From contig JBBHKE010001500.1 in the NCBI GenBank assembly GCA_037447655.1, positions 46,797 through 110,796 of the forward strand: a stretch of 64,000 nt of DNA, in the 5' to 3' direction. The notes under the pieces were generated by a model that was given only the letters and a program-made list of their open reading frames with translations, was not told where the DNA came from and searched no databases. The position numbers were made by a program, and so were the translations under genes. Origin of the DNA: Zygnema cylindricum (Eukaryota > Streptophyta > Zygnematophyceae > Zygnematales > Zygnemataceae). Every line of letters starts with the position of its first letter. Position 1 is the stretch's first letter. Below are positions 42,882 through 53,561 of the stretch, piece by piece.

Positions 42882-43750
42882 AGTTATGGGCCCACCCTCA
42901 AGAATACCTGTCTTCGACGGCACGGACTATATCTATTGGGCGGATATGGTGGAGTTATATTTTATGAATATAAACCTTATGGATGTTTTGGATGGATCTC
43001 TGGCCGAATCGGATGCGAGCTGGAAGAAGAAAAATTTCAGTGTCTCCACATCATCAAACTACTTATTTCAAAGGAACTTGGAATGGCGCATATTCGAATG
43101 AAAAAGGCGTCAGAAATTTGAAAGTCATTAAAAGAGGTTCACTTCAAGACTAATGTTCAACACCAAATGATTTCTGCTGGTAAAATTTGGGAGTATAAGT
43201 ACTCTGGTGGTAGTATAGCGGAATATTGTTATGGTTTAAGAAAATTACTTATAGAAAATGCTTGTTCACGTGGCAGTTTTCCTAACCACCAACCAGCATT
43301 GTTGCTAATGAGAGGGCTTCCTAGTGAATATAAATGAGCCTCAGACAATTTGAAAAAATTACCGCAGGCTGAATGGAACCTAGCGATAGCAATTCAGTAT
43401 GTGTTAGATGAAGAGTCTAGTCAGGAAGCTTTTAAAGGTAGTGGACAAGCTAAAGCTTTTTATACGAAAAGTGCTCAAAAAGTACAGTTTCAGAATAGTC
43501 ATCTTAAAAGTAGTGGACAAGCTGAAGCTTTTTATACAGAAAGTGCTCGAAAAGTACAGAATAGTCATATTAAAAAGATGCCTGATATATGTTATTATTG
43601 TAATGAAAATAGACATGGCTATAGAAGTTGTCCAAAGTATAAAAAGGTTGCAGAAACTGGAATCTTTCGTCCTGGTTGGTATATACGAAAATCAGAGTTT
43701 CGCCAACCTACACAAACTTCCGCAATCACCTCAAATATGATAGAAAAGGA
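42829..43750 (+). pseudogene. gag: Copia D gag
   Basis: Gag begins MACDLVVVGAAPVFTKQQ in the LTR and continues VMGPPSRIPVFDGTDYIYWADMVELYF. A frameshift near 43035 and stops near 43120 and 43335 follow. The last part (43350 on) is open: EWNLAIAIQYVLDEESSQ, an internal duplication of GSGQAKAFYTKSAQKVQFQ as SSGQAEAFYTESARKVQ (about 72-75 bp, 43438-43578), and an intact zinc knuckle C-YY-C-NENR-H-GYRS-C. The frame then runs without a stop into the protease/integrase remnant. Confidence 0.85.
42883..42896 (+). promoter_or_regulatory. Half-tRNA primer-binding site of copia D
   Basis: GTTATGGGCCCACC is a perfect 14-base complement to the initiator tRNA-Met anticodon arm. It lies one base after the LTR and is read as V-M-G-P(P) in gag. 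Confidence 0.75.
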
Positions 43751-44126
43751 AAAACAAGTTTTGAATTTTTCGGAAACAAACGAAAATTCCCTTTTTGCAC
43801 ACACTAATACGATTATAGGAGAAAAAGACTTTGGTTGGAAAATGGATCTAAAAAAGGAAGGTATAATAGAAGGTGTAGAATTCAGCAAAAATGAAGATAA
43901 ATTATGTAATGATTTTTCTCTCGAAAGGATACATATAAATCCTTGTGAGAGCGGCCATAGAACGAAAAAAGTGTTAGAACTAGTACACTTGAGTGTATGG
44001 GGACCATCTAAGATCGCATCTGCAGGAGGAATGAGATACATGGCGACGTTCACGGATGACTATTCAGGCTACACAAAAATTTACTTCATGAGGGAGAAAA
44101 GTGAATTGTTTTCCCACTTCAAATAA
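43751..44126 (+). pseudogene. Copia D protease deletion joint and integrase start
   Basis: The frame is continuous with gag. GEKDFGWKMD is the start of the protease motif, but it joins directly to LKKEGIIEGVEFS, the end of the pre-integrase block. About 120 residues, including the catalytic DSG/DTG and the HHCC His residues, are deleted in frame. The integrase core begins with RYMATFTDDYSGYTKIYF and stops at TAA (44124-44126). Confidence 0.8.
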
Positions 44127-45822
44127 TTCAAAACCTGGAGCGAGAAAATTCACGGAATTCAATTACGAGCATTTAGATTGGACAACAAATAAGAAAATCT
44201 ATCACGAGATTTCCTCACTTATCTGGAAGAAAATGAAATATCCCATAGAAGTTTAGAGAAAAATGACGAAGCAGAGAGAGTAAACAGAACATTAACAGCA
44301 GTTGCCACATCAATGCTTGAAGAGAAAAATGTAGATTTGAAATTTTGGGCTGAGGGCTTAAATTGTGCCACATATATCAAAAATAGATTAGAGTCTAGAG
44401 TAATGAAAGGAAAGTCACCTCATGAGATATGGACAGGAAGGAAACCAACAGTCAATCATCTTAGAGTATTCGGTAGCAAGGTTCTTATTGCAGAGAGCAT
44501 TCAAACTAAGTGGAAAATAGAGGAGAAAGGTATATTTGGAATCCTAGTTGGTTACGATGATTCATCAGAAGAGTATAGAGTATATGTACCGGAGAAGAAT
44601 AGGGTAGTAATAACAAGAAATATCATTATAAAAAATGAGGAGGAATTAACTGTTGACAGAAAAACAGAAAAAATTATTGAATATGTCATTTTTCAACCTA
44701 GGATGGATCAAGTTCTAACGTTACAAGGACTCGATAAGGCGCAGAGCACAAGTAGCGACGACTATGTGTCGTCGCTGGACCAGCGACGAGATGATCTCGT
44801 CGCTAGATCATCAATGACGGGGGCCGGAAGAAAAACAAGTAGCGACGAAACAACTTCATCGTTGAACCAGAGAAGAGATGATGTCGTCGCTAAAATTTTG
44901 AAAACTTCCAAAGGAGGGTGTACCACAAGTAATGAAGATTATGCCATATCGTTCAAAAAGCGACGTGACCCCCTCGTCGCTAGACCAAGAATTTCAAGCA
45001 CCAATGGACCGTTGATGGCAGGAAGACCAAAAACTGACAATTGGACAAAACCTTCGCCTCCTGCCTCAAAATTTCCGGGGGGGAGATGGAGAATTAATCG
45101 GTGGAATGCTGTTAGAAACCGTTATGCACTATTTAAAAATCTAGGGGAGCCTCTTACCCTTCAAAAGGCAATTTCAGAACCCGAAAAAGAGCATAAGGTA
45201 ACAGCAACAAATGATAATGTGACACCTATTTTGGACACCCAAACTTGGGAAATTGTGGAAATTTCACCAAATCAGAAAGCTATTGGAAATGACATGCAGA
45301 TTATAGAAATAACCATTGAAAGAAGAACCAAAATTCATACAGTTTTAAAATTCAAGTTCACAATGCAAAAGTTAGAGGAGACTATGAACATCCTTGCTAT
45401 ACAAGTAGAAAGAGTTAGGAATAACAAGATCATTAGATGGACAGGGAAAAGGGCAATAGGAAATATGTTAGAAAATTTTGAAATGTTACATGAAAAGGGA
45501 ATTGCTACAGACTTTGGACAAAAACTAAAAGGTAGAGAGACAAATTTTGACAACATTAAAGGAGACATTTTCGAGTTAGGCGAGTCAGAATTTACGGGAA
45601 GGATTCGCTATAGACACATTTTTTGGAGTCTAATTCATTATATGAATTGTATAAGGCATGCTATTGCAGCAGTCATAAGAGGTTTGAGCATATGTCTACA
45701 AAAACTGACAAAGACAGACTAGAAATCAGCGATAAAAGTCTCAAGGTATCTAGGTGGTTCCAATCTGCTTGCAGAGATGCTTATGGTTTAAGTGGCTTAG
45801 AGAGTCTAAAGCTTTAGGGGAG
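44127..45822 (+). pseudogene. Copia D integrase C-terminus, repeated linker and pol scraps
   Basis: Integrase remnants (RLDNK-stop-ENLSRDFLTYLEEN; the DNGGE motif is lost) precede an open stretch of 469 codons, 44313-45722. It has AEGLNCATYIKNR, SPHEIWTGRKPTVNHLRVFG, a linker with three copies of a ~30-residue unit (SLDQRRDDLVAR, SLNQRRDDVVAK, SFKKRRDPLVAR), SKFPGGRW, and the RT approach QTWEIVEIS. It then jumps to the RT thumb/connection (ILAIQVERVRNNKIIRW, RYRHIFWSLIHYMNC); the palm with YVDD is absent. RNase H is reduced to a short tail. Polypurine tract CTTTAGGGGAG at 45812-45822. Confidence 0.85.
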
Positions 45823-46680
45823 TGTTGTTTTTGAAAGCTTTAGTCCTCTCTATATTTTGTGAGAGGAAGTCTCATGACTTAGAAATATTTTCAGCGTTGT
45901 CATTGATACTATGTTTCAGAATTAGTGTACCTTAACAATCTAGACTGTACAAAATTAAGGAGATCACATCGGACGACTCCTAAGTAAAAAGAAGATTACG
46001 AAATGGCGCGCACGACCTAACTATGACATACCGTCCGAGAGACAAGATCGGACAGACAAAGATTTACTAGAATCTAAAAGTGGACCACTATGACGAGGCG
46101 GATTTCGTCACGTATAAAGTTTCAATGTCGGTGATAACTTTGTGGAAACGGGAGTTTGTCTTGACGTATATTTATTTATTAGTGTGTACAATTAGTGAAA
46201 GTTGTACGTAGACAATTGAGGTTTGTCCATTTGTACGGAACAGTATACGAACCATTGACTAATTTAACGTACATCAGGTACATAGACAGATTACTTTAGA
46301 GTACGGTTAGAAAGTACCGTAACACTCTTTTCAGTGTTGTGATTGGCTAGGTAGGTAGTAGTAGAATTTACTAGTATAAATTCTAGGACTTAGTGATTCT
46401 GATGCATTCCTTGTACAGGGTTTCAAAGGGCACGTTTGTGCATTTTAAGGGATATTCTTCAAGGTATATCTTTACGTTTAATTGGTGGTTTTGCATGAAA
46501 GTTTGTGAGTTGTCAACACACATGGTAAACTACACGCTGGTGTAGTTTGGGGCCATCAGGTCATATTGACTGCTTTGTGCAGTGGGCCGAAGTCGGTATC
46601 TTGAGTGCTTCCCCTTTTGGTTTAGTGATGGCATTTGATCTAGTGGCAGTTGGTGCTTCTACAGTTTTCACAGAACAACA
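45823..46680 (+). mobile_element. 3' LTR of copia D
   Basis: 858 bp, TGTTGTTTTTGAAAGC to AGAACAACA, then the AAAAT duplication. It keeps the gag leader ATG at 46628, as expected when gag starts in the LTR. Confidence 0.93.
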
Positions 46681-46685
46681 AAAAT

Positions 46686-48078
46686 GACACCATTCTCATC
46701 TTCAAACATATAGATAGAATGGTCATAGCTCATCTGTATATATCCCAGACTAGTAAGAAACTCATCTAGTTTCTTATTCCATTGTGGAGGAGCCAGCTTA
46801 AGTCTATACAAGGACTTTATGAGCCTGCAGACTTTGCTCTCTTCCCCATTCTCCACGAATCCCTCTAGTTGGCGCATGAATATTTCTTCCTCTAACTCAC
46901 CATTGAGAAATGCGGTCTTAATATCCATCTGATGAATTTCCATGTCTTCCGCTGCTGGTAGACTGAGGAGAATCCATACAGATGGGAACCAAACAACTAG
47001 AGCAAAAGTCTCATCATATTCAATCTCCTTTTTTTGGGTGAACCCCTTTGCAACCAAACGAGCCTTATATCTCTCAATAGTATTATCTGGGTTCAATTTT
47101 AGTTTAAGCACCCATTTATAGCTGATAAATTTTCTGTCAGGAGGAAAGTCCACTAGTTCCCAAGTATTTGCTTCCATGATAGAGGCCATCTCATCATTTA
47201 TGGCTCTAATCCATCTGCCTTTCTTTGGACTGTTTACTGCCTCCGAGTATGATTGAGGCTCATCTATGTAAGATAGCTTAGTTACCTTATGTGCAGCCTA
47301 ATTTTCTGAATCCTTTTGCTACTCCTTCTCCCCCCCTCAAACTCGAAGGCTGGGATGGAGGGAAGTCTTGGATTTCTCCTTACTGTCTCATCGGCTCCCC
47401 TATCCATGAAAGCCGGTTCCGGTCCCTCCTCGTCTGTCTCCTCGTAGTCCATATGAATATGTGACGTTTCCGGTGGAGTGCATGTGTCTTAGATCTCCTC
47501 TAAATCTACAGTCCCTGTTTCACTCATGTCTCTTTCGGGAAGGATGGAGTCCTCCTCATTTTCAGACTCAAATCTGATTCTTATCTTTTTTGAATATTTA
47601 AAAGGGTCAAATGATTTCCCTTAATCCATGACAACTAAGTGTTTGACCAAAATGATATCTCTCTTTGCTAAGTCATAGACTCTATATCCCTTGACATCCT
47701 GATCATATCCTACAAAGTATCCGAGTTTTCCATTAGCATCTAGTTTCTAGTTTTTCCTATCCGTGTGAAGATCAAACTTGGCTACCAATGCTGGGTGAGA
47801 TATGGTTTCCTCCACCTATCTTTTCATAAAAGGTATCGTTCCTTTTACAAGTGAGTAATGACTCTATTCTTAATGGTTGGCACGTTCGTGGCCTCCTTTA
47901 AAATCCTTTCCATTTTTTGACGGCCCAACATCTATGTGCACTATCTTAGTATTAGGTTCAACCTCACACCCCGTTTGTTGCGGGAGGTAGGTTTTCTGTT
48001 GAACTCCTCGTCTCAACTATTCTAAAATTGGTTGAGGTATATTCCTCCACTTATCTTATCCTCTTGTGGGGTTGATGC
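46686..48078 (-). pseudogene. Copia C1 integrase C-terminus, linker and RT N-terminal half
   Basis: Minus strand. The open block up to 47189 carries the RT fingers and palm: MASIMEANTWELVDFPPDRK, KWVLKLKLNPDNTIERYKARLVAKGF, the first catalytic Asp in HQMDIKTAFLNGELEE, and SLGYIQMSYDHSIYMFEDENGV, where element D interrupts. The segment 47190-48078 holds the linker and integrase C-terminal block (degenerate, several stops), up to the solo E LTR at 48084. Confidence 0.82.
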
Positions 48079-48083
48079 ACTTC

Positions 48084-49138
48084 AAACTCTGAGACCTCCA
48101 TAAGTCCTCAGAGTGGACAGTTTCTAAGAAGCCTCAAGGATAACCTTGACCCCTGTGTTTCAGCAAGAATTACTTCCACCCTGGCAAACAAAAACCCTGA
48201 CCACCTTCACCGTTGTAAAGGCGAGACTCCCCTGAGTCGATAGCAAAAATAATCTTTGAATTTGCTTCCCTGAGCAGTAAGTTATAGAGGGTCAAAGTTG
48301 ACCTTTTGTACTGAAGCTCTCTAGGAGAGAGGGTCCTATCTACCAATTTTTCCTAAGTCCTATCTCTCTCACAAACTCTATCTACTGATGTACGGACCAA
48401 TCATATTACTCCTCTGTACAAAAAACTACAGCTGCCGTTGTACTTTCTGTACGAATACTGTACGACATGTCGAAAATGTCGACACGTGGTATATTCGGAT
48501 TCGCTCCCTTAATCCCCGGAGATGCCGCAATCCAATGTCTTTTTGCCACGTGTCATCCGATGTGGCGATGACCACAAACCGCCAAAATCCTCTTCCACGA
48601 TCTCGGCATACATTCCGGCTGTTTGATTAAATGCATAGTTAATCGTAGCCGTAAAAGATACATGCGCAGTATTCGTTTCGCTATCGAAACATATGCGCGG
48701 TATTTGTTCCTTGTCTGTACCTTTAATCCGTACTTTTACATAACTGGATCTATGTTCCCGTACGTAGTTGTAGTTAAATGATTTTTCCAACGTAATGATA
48801 TATAAATATTTATCAAACCCTGTACTATGTATCATTGGATTTAGACTTAACGGTTAGGACTTCCGGCTACTGGCTATCTATCATTCCGTAGGTACCAAGA
48901 TCAAATCCTGGTTCTGACGCCAATACTTTCAGTAAATAAACCGGTAAATAAACTAATCTATTTTCCGTAAATCTCTGGATAGCCTAGGCAGCCATAACTC
49001 TAGCTTCCACTCTAACTTCCCAATGACTGCGACAATTGTGGGAGTTGGAGAGAGAAGTTAGAGATAGATTGCCTCGGCTTCTTTCTGTATTTTAATTTAG
49101 ACCTAGAAAATACTTAAATAGGAACCATTAATTAATAC
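48084..49138 (-). mobile_element. Solo E-type LTR in the integrase of copia C1
   Basis: 1055 bp, AAACTCTGAGACC to ATTAATTAATAC, flanked by ACTTC (48079-48083 and 49139-49143). The canonical TG/CA ends have mutated. The C1 integrase matches C2 (57080-57110) across the joint when the LTR is taken out. Confidence 0.85.
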
Positions 49139-49143
49139 ACTTC

Positions 49144-49980
49144 TCACTCCAAGCCTTATATTCTTTAAAGTAAGTTGATGTTTCAGACTTTGTTTTTACG
49201 AAGTAGACTCTAGAGTATCTAGACTAGTCATCGGTTATTGTCAACATAAACCTTTTTCCTCCAACCGAAGGCACTTTTGCAGGTCCCCAAATATCTGTGT
49301 GGACTAGATCTAGTACCTTCTCTCCTCTATATGTGGCGACTTTAATAAAAGGAAGTCTGGGAGCCATACCTTGAGCATAGCCACTAAAATCATTCATCAT
49401 TTCATTATCCCCAAACTAAATGCCTTCTACTACCCCTAGCATTTTCATTTCCCTCAAACTATCAAAATGCACATGCCCCAATCGTTTATGCCAGATCATC
49501 AACTTAGGAACACCAACATAGTAAGAATTCTTCTTTTCATTACTCAGGTTAAGTCTAAACATTTGTTGGTTATCGTTATCTGCTGTGAAGTAAACTTCAT
49601 CCCCATACTTAGCTATAAAGACACCCTTTCAAGTGAAGGTATCACACTCTTTGTCATCTAACACAGACGTAGAGACAAGATTTTTACTCAGCTGAGGAAT
49701 GTAAAGTACATCTGAAAATGTGAGTATAAAATTCTTACCCTCTACTAAGACTTTGAGACCTACTAATCCCACTAGATGTGTAGTAACCACTCTCTCATCC
49801 CCATTCTCTATTTCTACAGTACGGATTTTCCTTAGCGTAGTGAAGAGGTCCTTGTCACGTCACATATGCATCGATGCACCTGAGTCAATGATCTATCCTT
49901 CATGTGGAGCTTCTCGAATTGCTCCAAGGGCACATTTCTGTCTCCGAGGGATCTCCTTCTCCTCCACACTGTTGTAAAGA
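49144..49980 (-). pseudogene. Copia C1 protease, pre-integrase and integrase core start
   Basis: Minus strand. From high to low coordinates: the protease motif IIDSGASMHM (about 49870-49900; DSG intact but preceded by a stop where the family has Trp), the block IEMGDERVVTTHL, VLYIPQLSKNLVST near 49690, the pre-integrase WHKRLGHVHFDSL around 49455-49495, GYAQGMAPRLPFIK around 49345-49390, and the integrase start FMLTITDD near 49225-49255, matching C2 and M. Several stops interrupt it. Confidence 0.75.
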
Positions 49981-50013
49981 AGAAGCTCCCCATCCTCCTC
50001 AGAGGACTCGTAC

Positions 50014-51053
50014 TCAGTCTCTTCTATCACCTTTGTGACCAAAAGTGCCTTTTTCTTTCCTCCGGAAGAACCTCCTCCATGGTTCTCTTGGAGCTTCAGC
50101 TGCGATAGCTTGACACAATCCGCGATAAAGTGTCCCGACTTTTTGCATAAATGTCATAGGCCCTTTGGGGGCCTCGCTCCTCCTGGCTGAACTCTTTGTC
50201 CTTTGTATGGTTTTTTCGGGTCCGGTTTCCACTTGTCCCCTCTGGCGGCTAAAGCTTGAACACTCTTTCCTCCTCTCCTAATTTCAATCGTGTTCTCCTG
50301 CACAAGTAACATGCGGACCACAATATTCCACTTCCATGAACTATCTGTCATTTCCTGTACTCTATACACTATATTCTCATACTCGTCGGGTAACTTCATA
50401 ATAAGAGTGTTAACCTTCATCTTCATTGTACCTGTACATCCGGCACTCTCCGTCTCCATATACAAACAAGAAAGATCATTATAGTAGTCTAACATCTTTC
50501 CCGCTTTCTAAGTATAATTTTTTGACTTTTGCTCTGCCAACTGGAGCTCCTAAATTGTACCAGATCTATAGATCTCTATCAAACTCACCCACAACTCCTT
50601 GGCCTTGTAAACGTGAAGGTGTGGAGTTGCCAAAGCTTGTGTGAGGTGTCTCAAAATGATGTTCTTGGCAACCATGGTGGTGTCTTCCCACATTTGAGTA
50701 TTTGTCTCCAAGGTCTTCACAATTGCCGCTCCGGGTGTCGTGGGAATAGGAGCAATAGGAGTAAGAGGTGTCTCCTTTTCTTTCCCCTTTTCGGACACAT
50801 TGTTGTCCCCATCATCTGCCTCCTCTGTTGCAGCACATGTTGCTACAGAAAACCTTATTCCACCAAATCCCGGTGGTGTTCCCTGAGGTGGACGTTTCAC
50901 TTGTCCACTAACAATACCCCAGTATCGTTTTTCACACAAAGCTCCAGTCATCATGGCTTCCCAATAGATAAACCCTGATCCATTAGAGATGGGCACCCTA
51001 GAGGGTGGGCCCATAACCTGCAATTTTGTGTCCTCCAAAAAACTACAGAACAC
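50014..51053 (-). pseudogene. gag: Copia C1 gag
   Basis: Minus strand. The N-terminal block 50550-51053 reads EDTKLQVMGPPSRVPISNGSGFIYWEAMMTGALCEKRYWGI and then an Ala/Thr-rich linker. The family ATG (as in C3) has become TTG. The second block 50154-50495 has MLDYYNDLSCLYMETESAGCTG, IMKLPDEYENIVYRVQEM and ENTIEIRRGGKSVQALA. The zinc-knuckle region lies near 50140-50170 but is out of frame. A half-tRNA PBS overlays the V-M-G-P codons. Confidence 0.85.
51004..51017 (-). promoter_or_regulatory. Half-tRNA primer-binding site of copia C1
   Basis: Plus-strand GGTGGGCCCATAAC, identical over 14 bases to the plant initiator tRNA-Met anticodon arm. One spacer base separates it from the LTR at 51019. 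Confidence 0.75.
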
Positions 51054-52045
51054 AAGAAGCCTCTAGATAGTTATTAGCTAACCCACTTTCAATGGCAACC
51101 ACTGCTACCCAAGCAGATAAGCAGACAATTTGACTGCACCCATGTGCAGCGTGGACTTCCCTAAGTCCTTTAAAAAAATAATCTCTGAAAACGCCTAACC
51201 AAGCAGCGAGGCCAAAATGCGTTTCGAACTTCAAAGAGAGGTGACTGCCACGTACTTTTCGTCATGATTCCTCAGCAACTTTTCTTGGTGCCGGATAATT
51301 TCGTACCATCACCGCAAAAGTACTAGGTTTGTGTACGTTTTGTACCGCCTGGTAATGACAAGGCTATTAACAAACGTCACTCGTCTGTACGTTCCTCGGA
51401 ATTCCCGCGACCGAATGTTATCTCTTCACGTTCCTCGGAATTCCCGCGACCGAATGTTATCTCTTCTATTGGCGCCAGGTCATGCCACGTCACTAAATGC
51501 CAAAGTGACCATTCCAGGATCCCCGCGATGATGTGCGCCGTCACATATTAACCAAAACGCAATCTTAGCCTTCATAAATACTTGTGTGATATTCGTTTCG
51601 TTGTCGAAACAAAATGCGTGGTATCCGTTACAAAATAGTATCGTACTTCGTACTTTTACAAAACTGTATCTGTGCATGCCGTATACAGTTTCAGTTAAAT
51701 GAATTTGTTCACTCCTAAATAAATATATATCTATCATACCCTATAGCATTTAGCATTGGTCCTAGTCTAATAGGATAAAGCTGACAGTTACCGGCTAACT
51801 TGATAGGCGGCCAGTACTGGGATCAAGTCCTGGGTCTGTTAGGTATCTTATTAGTAACTTACTAAAATAACTGCCTGTAAAACTTAGGCAGCCATGGTTT
51901 AACCACCCTCTCTATCCTTTAGTGACTAAAATAAGTATGAGGGCTAGAGAAAGGAGGTGGAGGCAGGCTGTGTGTTCCGTTTTTTCCTTTTATACCAACA
52001 TATTTATACCTAGAAAATACTCTAGAAATCTATTAAATTTCAACA
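51019..52045 (-). mobile_element. 5' LTR of copia C1
   Basis: 1027 bp, TGCAATTTTGTG to AAATTTCAACA, then the TCGTG duplication. Near 51400-51445 a ~38-bp block (TTCCTCGGAATTCCCGCGACCGAATG...) is duplicated. A decayed tRNA-like remnant (GGGATCAAGTCCTGGG) lies near 51815. Confidence 0.9.
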
Positions 52046-52555
52046 TCGTGTATCTTCCAGGCTGAAGATTGTCGAGTTTGTAAGCAACCACATTTACTCA
52101 GGAGAGAACAGTAAATGGCCGTGTGAACCTTGGCGCCAATTTTGTAGAAAGGGCATTCGGTTGTGATAGGTTTGCCATATTTAGCCGAACATTGTCCCCA
52201 ACACGAAAGTCAATGTCCTTCTTATGAGTGTCAGCTTGCGATTTTTGAAGATCCTTCGCCAATTAAAGGGTTGTTGACGATTTCTCCATATTGACACACA
52301 TCGTTTCAGCAAAGTCCATTGCGGCAGTTGTGCGACAGTCCATTGCTATAAGATTTTGGGGAAGGGTTGGTTGGCGTCTGTTGAGAGAGAAAGGCGTAGC
52401 ATTAGTGGAAGAATGGACCACATTGTTGTACGCAACCTCAATCGCTGTCAGATGTTTTGCCCAATCCATTTGGTGCACCGACACGTAAGCGCGCACGGAT
52501 TCCTCCAATGTCTTCTTCACTCTCTCTCTGTTTGTTCATCCATCAGAGGGTAATA
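52046..52555 (-). pseudogene. pol: Ty3/gypsy chromovirus integrase, part upstream of C1
   Basis: Frame 52263-52520 has the gypsy integrase end of core: KKTLEESVRAYVSVHQMDWAKHLTAIEVAYNNVVHSSTNATPF, preceded by a damaged SDGQTER-like motif at 52520-52550. It continues (AKDLQKSQADTHKKDIDFRVGDNVRLN) to the C1 insertion point. The rest is at 39676-39955. The right side is cut by the C2 LTR, so RT, protease and gag are missing. Confidence 0.82.
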
Positions 52556-53557
52556 TGTACAATTATGTGTCCTCCATTGGACTACACAATTAAGGAAGCT
52601 AAAGGATTATTTTTAACTAACCCACTTTCAGCCACAACCACTGCAGCCCAAGCAAACAAATTGACAGTCTAACTGCACCCCTTTGCAGCTTCGACTCGCG
52701 TGAGTGCGTACCAAAAAGAATCACTAAAAACGGCCAACCAGCCGATAAGTTATAAGGGGGAAAATATGCCAATTTATACAAAACTCTCAAAGGGAGAGGT
52801 GACTTTCTAAAAAAAACGCTGTCCTTATCCCTCTCACAAAAACTATCTACTGTAGTACGCACCAATAAAATAAGTGTATAGTACAGAAAGGTACTAGAAC
52901 CGATGTCTTTTCAATACAACCTGTGTACGACAAGGCCACTAAATCGATGTGTGTCAACTTTTTACTTGTCCTTACGTTCCCCGGAATTCTTTCGACCAAA
53001 TGTTATCCCTCCATGTGGCGTCACGTCATGCCACATCCAAAAACGCCTAAGTGACCATTTCGAGATTACGGCAGTGATATATGCCGTTGGATTAAATCCA
53101 ACATTGAATGTTAGCCGTCGAAACAAATGTCCAATTTATTTAATATGTGCCGAATGATGTTTGCACTGAATATTAACTAGTTTTATGTTTATTAATTCAT
53201 AATTTAGCTAATCGTTTTCAAGATCATACCACGGTTTAAATACTTATCAAACTCTATGTATTTTAACGGACTTCTACGACAGACCAGTTAGAGCTGACGG
53301 CTACGCCTCGCCCTGGCGGTCGAAGGTTCGAGTCTTGTCGGACTTAACCTTTTGTTAAGAGTGACATAAGTCACTGTTTAGTCTTGCCTATGGAACTAAG
53401 GCACCCATGGCTCAACCACCCTCTCTATCTTTTAGAAAGTACTATAAGTATGGTGAGTGAGGAGGGGAGGAGGAGGTAGGTTGTCCACCTTTTTTCCCCC
53501 TATTTTGTTGACCTATTTAGACCTAGAAAATATTCTATATATCTAGTAATTTCAACA
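52556..53557 (-). mobile_element. 3' LTR of copia C2 (C-type)
   Basis: About 1002 bp, TGTACAATTATGTG to TAATTTCAACA, followed by the reverse polypurine tract CTCCCCTTATTTTC. It sits in the chromovirus integrase; the left flank TAATA (52551-52555) is the expected target duplication, the partner is not found. The tRNA-like module at 53280-53350 has B box GGTTCGAGTCT. Confidence 0.85.
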
Positions 53558-53561
53558 CTCC

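Larger units (their letters stand above)
42031..46680 (+). mobile_element. Copia D, complete but internally deleted (4650 bp)
   Basis: LTRs 42031-42881 (851 bp) and 45823-46680 (858 bp) flank a 2941-bp interior with target duplication AAAAT (42026-42030 and 46681-46685). The insertion point is inside the RT active-site segment of C1, two codons before YVDD. The interior has PBS, polypurine tract, gag, integrase and linker, but lacks the protease active site and the whole RT core, so it can only have moved with proteins supplied in trans. Confidence 0.95.
39961..52045 (-). mobile_element. Copia C1, full length, carrying two nested insertions
   Basis: 3' LTR 39961-41000 and 5' LTR 51019-52045 flank one C-lineage internal region on the minus strand. 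The 5-bp target duplication TCGTG is perfect (39956-39960 and 52046-52050). Removing the nested D element (with its extra AAAAT) and the solo E LTR (with its extra ACTTC) leaves about 6370 bp, a normal copia length. The insertion split the integrase of a chromovirus: the host frame reads through HDVFHVSLLK when C1 is taken out. Confidence 0.93.
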
